A stretch of 22,158 bases of DNA. Source: Synechococcales cyanobacterium 340R_concoct_173_sub (GTDB lineage Bacteria; Cyanobacteriota; Cyanobacteriia; Leptolyngbyales; Leptolyngbyaceae). Numbering within the stretch: position 1 is the stretch's first letter; the number at the start of each line of letters is the position of its first letter. The notes beneath the pieces were generated by a model. It had not been told where the DNA came from, searched no databases, and saw only the letters and a program-made list of their open reading frames with translations. Location of the stretch: the NCBI GenBank assembly GCA_025354065.1, contig JANXNM010000046.1, forward strand, positions 1-22,158, given 5' to 3'. This document shows, piece by piece, positions 14,315-21,636 of this stretch. The position numbers and the translations under genes are program-made.

Positions 14315-16555
14315 CTAAATCAATCCATTCACGACTACCAATGCCTCCAACGATCCACACAACAACAACCGATCGCCCCCGCCAATCAAGGTTTCCGGCT
14401 CCGGCAAGCGCATAAATTTACCATCCCGTCGAATCGCTTGAATCTGAACCACCTTAGCCGTTAAACGATAGAGATCCGCGATAGTTTGATCTACCAACTC
14501 ACTACTCTCCGTCACCCGAACCCACTGGCAAGAATTCTGCGGGGAGGGTACAGCCGACTCACCTTTTGCTAACTCATCAAAGGCACCCATCTCCGAACTT
14601 TCACCCACTAATAAAAGCCGATCGCCCTGTTCTAAGGTTTCAGACAGATCGGGATAATCAATCTCCTGATCACCCACACGCCGAATCGCCATCACCGTCA
14701 CACCCGTCAAACGCCGACAATCTGTTTCTTCAAGCGTTAACCCTAACAATGGAGAATCATCGGGCAGCCCATACCAGCGATTATTCAAATCGCCGACCAC
14801 CGACTTAACCTCACGAGCCACTTGTGCCCCCGATCGGGCAGGCAATAATTCTGCATAACGGGAATCCCGAATTGCCTGCACCCGTTTTTGAGCTAGTGGT
14901 ACGGACAACCCACGGCCCGACCACAAATGTGCTGACAATTCCAAACTCGCCTCAAACTCAGGCTGCACTACTTCCCGCGCCCCAAGCTGATACAACGACT
15001 CAATATCTTGGGGTTTAATCGCCCGCACCACAATGTCTAACTCTGGCGCAAGATCCAACGATCGTTTCAAACACAACCGCATACTCATCGGATCGGGCAA
15101 CGCGATCGCCATCCCGCGCGCCTCATTCACGCCCGCCTTATCCAGCACATACAAACTCGACGCGTTGCCATAAACATAAGGAATACCCTGATCTCGCAGC
15201 ATTTGAATCCGGCTTTCGGATTGATCCACTACCACCACGGGGCAATCTTGTTCGCGCAACAGTTTGACAATATTTTTGCCAATTCGCCCATAACCACACA
15301 CCACCACATGATTGCTCTGGGGAAGGTCTTCTGCCACATCTAGGGGCTGGTCGGATTGGACTAAGAATTTTGCTAAAAACGGCACCGACTCCGCCCAAGA
15401 AAACAAGGTTGGCACGGCCCGTAAAATAAACGGCGTAACCACCAAGGTCACGGCTGTCGTACCCAAGATCAAAAGATACACCTGACGCGACACCAGACCC
15501 AAAACCTGACCTTCACTCGCCAACACAAAGGAAAATTCCCCAATCTGCGCCAAGCCCAACCCCGCAATTAACGCAGTCCGCAAAGGATAGCCAAACAGTT
15601 TTACCAAGGGCGCGATGATTAAAAATTTGCCGAGTAATACCAAGGCAACTAAGCCTAAAATCAGCTCTAAATGGTTCCAAACAAATACTGGATCAATCAA
15701 CATCCCGATCGATGCAAAGAAAATTGTGGCGCAAATATCCCGCAGCGGTTCCACATAGGTCAGTGTCTCATCCGCATACTCCGCCTCCGAAATCATCAAG
15801 CCTGCTACAAATGCGCCCATCTCGATCGATAGCCCCAACGCTTCGGTAATCAACGCAATCCCTAAACACAGCGCCACGACCCCCAACAGAAATAATTCTC
15901 GGCTCTCCGTCTTCGCCAACAGTCGCAACAATCCCGGCACCACCCAAATCGCCGCCGCAATCGCACAAAGCGCAAACAGCCCAGTCTGCACCAAGGCCCA
16001 GCCGATCGCCAACCCAATCTCCTCTAGGGGTTTATCCAACGCAGGCAACACCGCCAACATCAGCCCCAACGCCAAATCTTGCACCACCAAGATTCCCAAC
16101 ATCACCTGCCCGTGGGAGGTCTCGGCTTCATTGCGCTCCATCAACGACTTCAGCACTACAGCAGTCGAGGATAGCGACAAAATCGCGCCCAAAAATACGC
16201 CCTGTGCGGGAGAGGTAACCCAGCCCAACCCAAGGGAAGCCAACGTTGTAATCAAGATGGTCAGGGCAATTTGCAATCCGCCGCCGCCTAGACTAATCAC
16301 CTGAACCTTACGCAGTTCAGAAAAAGAAAATTCGACTCCCAAGGCAAAGAGCAAAAACGCTACACCAAATTGCGCCAGCGTCTCTACCTGTATCACTTCC
16401 TTAATCAAGCCTAGCCCCGTTGGACCGACGATGATTCCAGCGATCAAATACCCCAACAGCACAGGTTGCTTCAGCAATGCAGCCAACAAGCCACCCGCCG
16501 CCGCCGCCGCCAATACTGTCACTAAATCTAAAATCAGGCGAAAATCTTCTTGCAC
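14315..16555 (-). CDS. KefB-type cation:proton antiporter (CPA2) with TrkA-N and two TrkA-C domains
   Basis: A 746-residue inner-membrane protein. Residues 1-385 form a Na+/H+ exchanger domain with about 12 helices, including PVLLGYLIAGIIVGPTGLG (31-49), ALGVEFSFSELRK and the core ILVVQD with Asp160 in the ion-path position. A Rossmann NAD(P)-binding TrkA-N domain follows (about 415-535, VVVCGYGRIGKN, then the acidic VVVDQSE). Two TrkA-C-like domains end the protein (about 600-655 and 680-746). K+ or Na+ exchange for H+, gated by nucleotides or ligands at the RCK domains, is inferred from the family. The frame continues up to a TTG at 16624, but I chose GTG 16555 (VQEDFRLILDLV) because cyanobacterial homologues typically start at that QEDFRLI sequence; no Shine-Dalgarno supports either start. 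It is first in a run with the glycosidase-like and J-TPR genes. Confidence 0.92.
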   Translation of the reverse strand: MQEDFRLILDLVTVLAAAAAGGLLAALLKQPVLLGYLIAGIIVGPTGLGLIKEVIQVETLAQFGVAFLLFALGVEFSFSELRKVQVISLGGGGLQIALTILITTLASLGLGWVTSPAQGVFLGAILSLSSTAVVLKSLMERNEAETSHGQVMLGILVVQDLALGLMLAVLPALDKPLEEIGLAIGWALVQTGLFALCAIAAAIWVVPGLLRLLAKTESRELFLLGVVALCLGIALITEALGLSIEMGAFVAGLMISEAEYADETLTYVEPLRDICATIFFASIGMLIDPVFVWNHLELILGLVALVLLGKFLIIAPLVKLFGYPLRTALIAGLGLAQIGEFSFVLASEGQVLGLVSRQVYLLILGTTAVTLVVTPFILRAVPTLFSWAESVPFLAKFLVQSDQPLDVAEDLPQSNHVVVCGYGRIGKNIVKLLREQDCPVVVVDQSESRIQMLRDQGIPYVYGNASSLYVLDKAGVNEARGMAIALPDPMSMRLCLKRSLDLAPELDIVVRAIKPQDIESLYQLGAREVVQPEFEASLELSAHLWSGRGLSVPLAQKRVQAIRDSRYAELLPARSGAQVAREVKSVVGDLNNRWYGLPDDSPLLGLTLEETDCRRLTGVTVMAIRRVGDQEIDYPDLSETLEQGDRLLLVGESSEMGAFDELAKGESAVPSPQNSCQWVRVTESSELVDQTIADLYRLTAKVVQIQAIRRDGKFMRLPEPETLIGGGDRLLLCGSLEALVVVNGLI

Positions 16556-16898
16556 AGGGAGCCGTATTTTTCTGAGAAAATTGTTACGTTCTATTAACCT
16601 TAACCATACTACGCCTTCGCTCAATAGCGGAATATCTAGAGGGAAAATGGTCCTGAAAGGTAGTCTCCGACAGAACGGACTAACAGGATATTTAGGTAAT
16701 GGGGTAAAAAATATGTATTAATAAGCACGATCAATAGGTTTGTAATTTTGCGATAAGTGCGATTTTTAACCTACAATTCGATCGGATACAAATAACGACA
16801 CAATCGTGTACAGATTGTTGTTTCACCTGGAAATCTAGGGAATCATAACCCAAAGAATATTGATTTGAGTCTGCTGTCATTATGCGTATGGACGACCT
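16556..16898. other. Divergent intergenic region before antiporter and ComFB genes
   Basis: It holds the promoters of the minus-strand antiporter and the plus-strand ComFB gene. The stretch 16556-16624 could be coding if the antiporter starts at the upstream TTG. A TTAACCTTAACC word (near 16592) and a short ACAATC/GATTGT inverted repeat (about 16800-16820) are visible. I see no convincing gene or clear promoter pair. Confidence 0.5.
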
Positions 16899-17447
16899 AT
16901 GAGTATTGAGAAAATTGTTGAACAAGCCCTGCAAGACGGCTACCTAACCCCCGCGATGGAATCGGAAGTTGGCCGAATTTGTGACACTGCATCCGAGCTT
17001 TCGATTGAGGAGTATATGGCGCTCGATCGCATGATGGGTGCACTGCTGACGGGTGAAGTCGTGGCAGTTCCTCGGAAGCAATTTATTAACGTCATGGAAG
17101 AATTAGTCCTGACCGAAGCGATCGCACGGGTGGCTGAAATTGAGGCTAGTAGTGAGCGAACGCTCGATCTTGGTGATATTGCAGCCTATGCGCTAAACCG
17201 ATTGCCGCCGCTGTATGCCACTACTGAGGAAGGCGCAACTTACCAACGATCGCGGGCCAAGGAAGAGCTACATGAGATCATTGCGAAATGCGTGAATGAA
17301 GCGACCGCCACCAGTCTCGATCGGCCTGAGTTCTTCCCCGAACGAACTGGAATTGCAAATAAGGGCACCAAGCAAGAACTACTCAATCAAGTCAGCAGTT
17401 TGCTTCAAACCTACGCTCATGGATTGGATCCTAGTACCAACCGCTAG
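16899..17447 (+). CDS. comFB: ComFB family protein (c-di-GMP receptor family)
   Basis: A 182-residue soluble protein. The ComFB domain (PF10719) spans about 60-145: KQFINVMEELVLTEAIARV, DIAAYALNRLPPLYATTEEGATYQ and the helix KEELHEIIAKCVNEA. The first 58 residues (MSIEKIVEQALQDGYLTPAMESEVGRICD...) form a helical extension seen in cyanobacterial members. ComFB was named for late competence in Bacillus; recent work identified cyanobacterial ComFB proteins as c-di-GMP receptors. Binding here is inferred from the family. A GGA lies six bases before ATG 16899. It is flanked by an opposite-strand gene on each side and ends in its own terminator, so it is probably monocistronic. The C-terminal tail (150-182) is unrecognised. 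Confidence 0.9.
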   Translation: MSIEKIVEQALQDGYLTPAMESEVGRICDTASELSIEEYMALDRMMGALLTGEVVAVPRKQFINVMEELVLTEAIARVAEIEASSERTLDLGDIAAYALNRLPPLYATTEEGATYQRSRAKEELHEIIAKCVNEATATSLDRPEFFPERTGIANKGTKQELLNQVSSLLQTYAHGLDPSTNR

Positions 17448-17483
17448 AACATTTCAGAACATTTATTCGGCAATACTCGTGAG

Positions 17484-17518
17484 AGGCTTTTTCAGCAATG
17501 GAGAAGCCTTTTCCTTTT
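17484..17518 (+). terminator. Rho-independent terminator after ComFB gene
   Basis: The stem AGGCTTTTTC (17484-17493) pairs with GGAGAAGCCT (17500-17509) through eight Watson-Crick and two G-U pairs, with a 6-nt loop. It is followed by a T-rich run, TTTCCTTTT. It lies 36 bp after the stop codon. The minus-strand reading lacks a T-run, so it acts in one direction. Confidence 0.8.
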
Positions 17519-17577
17519 AGCTTGACCCGCATAATCGCATTCCAGTCGGACTAATCCAACAAATTTTAAGGGAGATT

Positions 17578-18156
17578 CTAGGGGCGAACTGTGACGATCG
17601 TGCCGATCGAAACTTGATTAAACAAGGCTGTCACATCTTGATTTTTCATCCGCAAACAGCCATGAGACACGGCCTGACCAATAGCACTCTCGCCCGTGGT
17701 CCCATGAAACCCTAATTTCATATGCTCATCTGCCGTAAACCCAATCCATCGAACGCCCAAAGGATTCAGGTCTCCGGGAGGGAAAATTTCATCGGTAATA
17801 GGATGCTGCCAAACGGGATTTTTGACCATTTGACGAATGCGAAAATTGCCCACAGGAGTTTCCCAACCTGGTTGCCCCACGGCCACTTGATAGCTGGCTA
17901 TTAATTTCTGATTGCGATAAAGATAAACCGTCCGATCGCTCAAATCCACCGTCAAACTTGTGTCTTCGGCCCGATCGCCCCAAACTGGCTCAACAACCGG
18001 AACAGATTTCGGCAGAGTTACCGCTACAGCCGCAGTATGCACCACAGGAGCGCGGCTTTGGAGATATAAAAGCAACCCAGCCATGCCCATACACATCATC
18101 ATCAAGGGACGAGTAACGGACTGAGAATGCATAGCGTTAGAACGTCCAGTAGCCAT
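17578..18156 (-). CDS. L,D-transpeptidase (YkuD family), exported
   Basis: A 192-residue protein with a hydrophobic N-terminal signal or anchor (about 16-33). The YkuD catalytic domain (PF03734) covers about 66-191: LTVDLSDRTVYLYRNQ opens it, GFHGTTG (149-155) provides a conserved His, and AVSHGCLRM (162-170) contains the catalytic Cys167 with its His165 and Arg169 neighbours. Such enzymes make 3-3 peptidoglycan cross-links or attach proteins to peptidoglycan in the periplasm. All key residues are present. It lies 37 bp downstream of a TetR regulator gene on the same strand, so the regulator may control it. ATG 18156 lacks a Shine-Dalgarno; an in-frame ATG at 18132, 13 bases after a GGAC, is an alternative that keeps the signal. 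Confidence 0.9.
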   Translation of the reverse strand: MATGRSNAMHSQSVTRPLMMMCMGMAGLLLYLQSRAPVVHTAAVAVTLPKSVPVVEPVWGDRAEDTSLTVDLSDRTVYLYRNQKLIASYQVAVGQPGWETPVGNFRIRQMVKNPVWQHPITDEIFPPGDLNPLGVRWIGFTADEHMKLGFHGTTGESAIGQAVSHGCLRMKNQDVTALFNQVSIGTIVTVRP

Positions 18157-18193
18157 GAATTTGATTAAAAAACGGTAGAAAACAGACCAAGAT

Positions 18194-18820
18194 CTACTCC
18201 TTTTCTAACACACCATTCAGGAAGATTTCTGAAATACCCTCAGCCATTTCCTTGAGTTCCATCACCGTGGAACCTGGATCAGTAATGGTGGTTTGGCTAA
18301 ATCCAGAAATTGCAAACATACCCAAGAACACCCGTGCAACCAGGCGGGGATTCATTTTGCGGTACACGCCTTGGTCCATAGCCGTTTGAAAAAATGCCTC
18401 TCCCACATCTGTCATTTTCTCGACTACTTCGGTTTGAATTTGATCTCGCAAATCTTCATGGAACTGAACTTCCATAAAACAGACCCGCATCAAATCTGCA
18501 TTTTCCTGCAAGTGCAACATCCGACGCTTCATCACTTGGGCAACGGCTTTGTAGCTGCCCATTTCACTGAGTTCCGTCAACAAATCCGTCAGAATTTCAA
18601 TCCAGCCATCTGTGGCGACTTTTGCTAAGATTGCTTTCTTATTTGTAAAATGCCGAAACAGTGTCCCTTCTGCTACCCCGGCTGCTTCAGCGAGTTCACG
18701 GGTGGTGGTGCCGTCGTAACCTTTGCGGGCAAAGAGTTTTAAAGCAGATTTTAGAATACGATCGCGGGTCTCGGCTTCTGGGGAAACAGCGCCCTCTGGA
18801 ATTCGTTGGAACCTTGCCAT
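18194..18820 (-). CDS. TetR/AcrR family transcriptional regulator
   Basis: A 208-residue protein with an N-terminal TetR DNA-binding domain (about 18-65). The helix-turn-helix is TTRELAEAAGVAEGTLFRHF (39-58), preceded by RDRILKSALKLFARKGYDG and followed by NKKAILAKV. The C-terminal two thirds form the helical ligand-binding and dimer domain, whose inducer is unknown. It probably represses itself and perhaps the L,D-transpeptidase gene 37 bp downstream. A perfect 10-bp direct repeat lies 19-38 bp upstream of the start. The ATG at 18820 has only a weak GGCGG upstream; the position is supported by the normal length before the HTH. Confidence 0.92.
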   Translation of the reverse strand: MARFQRIPEGAVSPEAETRDRILKSALKLFARKGYDGTTTRELAEAAGVAEGTLFRHFTNKKAILAKVATDGWIEILTDLLTELSEMGSYKAVAQVMKRRMLHLQENADLMRVCFMEVQFHEDLRDQIQTEVVEKMTDVGEAFFQTAMDQGVYRKMNPRLVARVFLGMFAISGFSQTTITDPGSTVMELKEMAEGISEIFLNGVLEKE

Positions 18821-18838
18821 AACTAACCGCCATAAGAA

Positions 18839-18858
18839 ATTTTAAATGATTTTAAATG
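18839..18858. repeat. Perfect 10-bp tandem direct repeat upstream of TetR gene
   Basis: ATTTTAAATG occurs twice without a gap, 19-38 bp upstream of the TetR start codon. It could be an operator half-site pair or overlap the promoter, or be a simple slippage product like the other repeats in the window. Confidence 0.7.
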
Positions 18859-18956
18859 AGAACAGCAGTTCATAAAAATGCTTGTCTCCATTCTCATGGT
18901 GACGAATATAGAGAGAATTAACTATTAAAACTTTCAAGACCTTTTGAAATTCGATC

Positions 18957-18996
18957 GGGTTGAATCCGGCTTGAATCCGATTCAACCCGGATTCAA
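18957..18996 (-). terminator. Nested inverted repeats after the GldG-like gene
   Basis: GGGTTGAATC (18957-18966) pairs perfectly with GATTCAACCC (18979-18988). Alternatively TTGAATCCGG (18960-18969) pairs with CCGGATTCAA (18987-18996), or TTGAATCCG (18971-18979) with CGGATTCAA (18988-18996). These are mutually exclusive stems just after the GldG-like stop at 19004. The following T-run is poor on the minus strand, so it may be an imperfect terminator or a transcript 3'-end stabiliser. Confidence 0.55.
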
Positions 18997-19003
18997 ATCT
19001 AGG

Positions 19004-20791
19004 TTAACGTCGTCGCCAGCCAATCAGAGCGGCCAGCCCAAAGCCAATAATAGGAAGCAGCACGGCACTCAACACGATGACCAGTTGCACTTGTTGAGGA
19101 GTTCCACTGAGTTGACGACGTTTGATTTCACGAGGCCGAATGGAAAGCGCTTGACCATCGGTTTGGCTGACCCAAGTGACAGAATTGAGAAACATATCGC
19201 CATTAAGCTGCGCACCAAAAAATGCATCGGTTGCAAAGGCGGAGTTACCAAAAATAACTAACCGAGATTCACGCGGTGCTGTGGTGGGACTCGCGATCGG
19301 GTTCACGATCGGACTAGTTGTCGTTGTGGGACTAGTTGTCGGAACAGGACTTGGAGTCGAACTTGGAGATGTGTTTGGAGAAGCCGTGGGACTAGCGATT
19401 GGGGACGGTGTGACAATAGATGAAGGTTGACTATTAGTATCGACAGGTGGAAGCAAGGGTGAGGATTGAATTGGCTTCGGGGTAATTGGCTTTGGGGTAA
19501 CTTCTCGAACTAGTGCAACCGCCAACGGCAATGGGCCTGGTCGATCGCCTCCATCCAATTTAATCGGTTTTTCTTGAAGATTGCTTTCGCCCCAGCTTTG
19601 TTTGTTTGTTAAGGCGATCGGAGTGGCTTGAACTCCGGCAACGTCCTGGATTTCGATCGGACGAGATAAGGGATAGAAAGTAATATTATTGCCAAATTCT
19701 TTAGTAATCGGATGAAGATTGCCGTTGTAATCTTGAACGATCGGCGCAGCAGGCCCAAGTTTTAACAATTGTCCAGAACCCGATGCATCGATCGCCACTC
19801 GATTGTCTAATATCAATCCCCAAGTTTTAAGCAACTCCGTCAAATTCGCCTGAGATTCTGGATCAATCAACACCATCAAATTTCCCGACTGATCCAAATA
19901 GTCTTGAATTGCCTTTAATTCTGCATCGAAAAACGGTTTCGATGGACCCGCTAAAACTACCGCTGCCGCATCAATAGGCACTTTTAAGGTCTGGGCTAAA
20001 TTCAACGGTAATACTTCAAAGTTCTTATCTTGAAGAAGCTTGAATGCCTCACCATAGTTCTTTTCACCCGGATCTAAACTCCGTTCCCCGTGGCCTTGAG
20101 TGAAGTAAATCCGAGGTTTACGATCGCTTTGAATTTGCAATAAGCTACTGACTAAACGACTTTCTGAAATCGGTTGTTGTGGAGTTAGAGACTGGACAAA
20201 TACTTTACGATTTTTGCTGGGTAATTCAAGATGAACATCACGAGATTGATTAGAATTTTTGATGTCAAATTTCTTAGCTAATGCTGGATTTGCATCGGGA
20301 TCGACAAATTCAAAGGAAAAGTTTGGGCTTTGACGGCGAAAATTCTGTAGCAGTTCACGATCTTCAGGAGACTGTGATTTATCAAACAGATAAAGCGTCA
20401 CGGGCTGTTTGAGATTTTTAAGGATTTGTTGTGTTTCTGGCGCAATCGATAACCGACCTGTATCTGTCAAATCGACACGATATAAATTCCGTACTGCCAA
20501 GAAGTTCAACAATCCCAATATCACAAATACCGATAGCGTTGAAATTAATGCTCCAGTGCCCGCTTGAGTCGATCGGCGTTGCCAAAAATTAGGTTGATTG
20601 CCAGCCGCATCAAAGCGCCCCAACATCAGCAACCACATACCCATTAGAACAATACCCGCGATCGTCAATCCCGTCTGCAACGCCGTCCACCCAGCGATTA
20701 GCCCAGAGGTACAGGCTGCACTAATTAATCCAATTCCTAACCAGACTGAATTTTTAAAAAAGAATTTAGCAAACTGTTTTAACGCATTCAT
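19004..20791 (-). CDS. GldG-like ABC exporter auxiliary membrane protein
   Basis: A 595-residue protein. It has N-terminal membrane helices (about 15-57 and 80-102) and a large domain matching the ABC_transp_aux/GldG family (PF09822): LSIAPETQQILKNLKQPVTLYLF, YFTQGHGERSL and LAGPSKPFFDAELKAIQDYLDQSG. ESRLVIFGNSAFATDAFFG then continues the domain, and a final helix (about 567-589) ends in a basic WRRR tail. Between GPLPLAVALVREV and ESRLV lies an approximately 75-residue Pro/Ser/Thr-only linker (about 432-506). In Bacteroidetes GldG works with GldA and GldF in gliding; in cyanobacteria the role of this system is not established. It is third in the ATPase-permease-auxiliary operon. I chose ATG 20791 over TTG 20800 because MNALKQF is a normal start; there is no Shine-Dalgarno. 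Confidence 0.88.
   Translation of the reverse strand: MNALKQFAKFFFKNSVWLGIGLISAACTSGLIAGWTALQTGLTIAGIVLMGMWLLMLGRFDAAGNQPNFWQRRSTQAGTGALISTLSVFVILGLLNFLAVRNLYRVDLTDTGRLSIAPETQQILKNLKQPVTLYLFDKSQSPEDRELLQNFRRQSPNFSFEFVDPDANPALAKKFDIKNSNQSRDVHLELPSKNRKVFVQSLTPQQPISESRLVSSLLQIQSDRKPRIYFTQGHGERSLDPGEKNYGEAFKLLQDKNFEVLPLNLAQTLKVPIDAAAVVLAGPSKPFFDAELKAIQDYLDQSGNLMVLIDPESQANLTELLKTWGLILDNRVAIDASGSGQLLKLGPAAPIVQDYNGNLHPITKEFGNNITFYPLSRPIEIQDVAGVQATPIALTNKQSWGESNLQEKPIKLDGGDRPGPLPLAVALVREVTPKPITPKPIQSSPLLPPVDTNSQPSSIVTPSPIASPTASPNTSPSSTPSPVPTTSPTTTTSPIVNPIASPTTAPRESRLVIFGNSAFATDAFFGAQLNGDMFLNSVTWVSQTDGQALSIRPREIKRRQLSGTPQQVQLVIVLSAVLLPIIGFGLAALIGWRRR
19311..19364. repeat. 18-bp-period repeat, three units, in the Pro/Ser/Thr linker
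   Basis: GGACTAGTTGTCGTTGTG, GGACTAGTTGTCGGAACA and GGACTTGGAGTCGAACTT are consecutive. They encode part of the SPTTTT/SPVPTT-like region of the GldG-like protein. The first two share 13 leading bases. Confidence 0.8.
19469..19498. repeat. 15-bp near-tandem duplication in the GldG-like gene
   Basis: AATTGGCTTCGGGGT and AATTGGCTTTGGGGT are adjacent, with one mismatch. They encode TPKPI twice, at the start of the Pro/Ser/Thr linker. Confidence 0.9.
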
Positions 20792-20847
20792 AAAAATCAA
20801 ACTAAAAACAACATACCAATAGAAACTCTTTTAACAGAGCTTCATCA

Positions 20848-21636
20848 TTACGATCGCTGAAATCGAAACGCCTCGACTGACTGGGCGGTCAGGAATATTC
20901 CTAGTAAAATATAAGAAGCAAACGCGACAATACTACTGCTATCCACCACTCCTTGAACTAAATTCTCATACTGTTTTAAAAGTGAAATATGAGAAATAAT
21001 ATCGGTCACAATGCCAGTCGTCGAATTAGATACGGCATCAATCAAACTGAGTAATAGCACTAAACCAAAAGTCCCGATCGCGGCCACAATGGTGTTATCG
21101 GTCAATGATGAAATGAACATCCCAAGCGACAAAATCGCAGAGGCCAATAATAACAATCCAAAATAGCCCCATAGCAATGGCTCCAACGAGATAGCAGGAC
21201 TCGCACCACCCAGCGCGAAAATTTGATAGGTTACGATCGGTAGGAGAATTGTGAAAAAGAAAGTCACGACAGCCCCTAATTTAGCTAATGCAACAGCCCA
21301 ATTTGTAATCGGTGACGTTGCTAGAAGTTCTAATGTCCCGCGTTTACGTTCTTCAGTATAAAGATTCATGGAAAGAATCGGAAGAATAAACAATACCACT
21401 TGTCCCAAAACTCGCAAAAAAGTACGAATTAATTCATATGCGTAGTCAACTGATGGAAGATTTGGATCGCTTCCCATAAGGATACTTTGAGCCGTCAAAT
21501 TATAGTAAAGGATTGAAAAGAAGAAGCCTGATACTAGCCAAAATACACCTGCAATTAAGTAACCCCAAGGTGTAATAAAGTAACCTTGTAACTCTCTTGT
21601 ATAAATGGCTAAGATATTCGCCCAAATTAGTTTCAT
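20848..21636 (-). CDS. ABC-2 type permease (GldF-like)
   Basis: A 262-residue membrane protein with about six helices (near 22-45, 75-92, 118-140, 155-177, 182-200 and 235-253). The cytoplasmic coupling segment TEERKRGTLELLATSPIT (94-111) is characteristic of GldF-like and Nos-type ABC-2 permeases, which move substrates out through the inner membrane. The substrate is unknown. Its ATG (21636-21634) overlaps the TGA of the ATPase gene by four bases (ATGA), so the two are translationally coupled. A purine-rich GGAGAAG lies 7-14 bases upstream. The GldG-like gene follows after about 56 bp. Confidence 0.92.
   Translation of the reverse strand: MKLIWANILAIYTRELQGYFITPWGYLIAGVFWLVSGFFFSILYYNLTAQSILMGSDPNLPSVDYAYELIRTFLRVLGQVVLFILPILSMNLYTEERKRGTLELLATSPITNWAVALAKLGAVVTFFFTILLPIVTYQIFALGGASPAISLEPLLWGYFGLLLLASAILSLGMFISSLTDNTIVAAIGTFGLVLLLSLIDAVSNSTTGIVTDIISHISLLKQYENLVQGVVDSSSIVAFASYILLGIFLTAQSVEAFRFQRS

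Noticed and set aside
16496..16511. GCC trinucleotide run as a microsatellite
   Set aside because: It encodes the conserved Ala stretch of the first antiporter helix, so a coding explanation suffices.
16588..16607. Possible Pho box (TTAACCTTAACC) upstream of the antiporter
   Set aside because: Cyanobacterial Pho boxes have 8-bp-spaced PyTTAAPyPy repeats; here the spacing is 6 and only one unit is near-complete.
16431..16721. 96-codon plus-strand open frame overlapping the antiporter start
   Set aside because: Most of it is antisense to the first antiporter helices; the Ala-rich part comes from a GCC run in that gene.
16800..16820. Short ACAATC/GATTGT inverted repeat before ComFB
   Set aside because: Six-base arms are expected by chance in AT-rich DNA and no further signal supports an operator.
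18839..18858. Tandem ATTTTAAATG as a confirmed TetR operator
   Set aside because: TetR operators are usually palindromic; this is a direct repeat and may be slippage, so it is listed only as a repeat.
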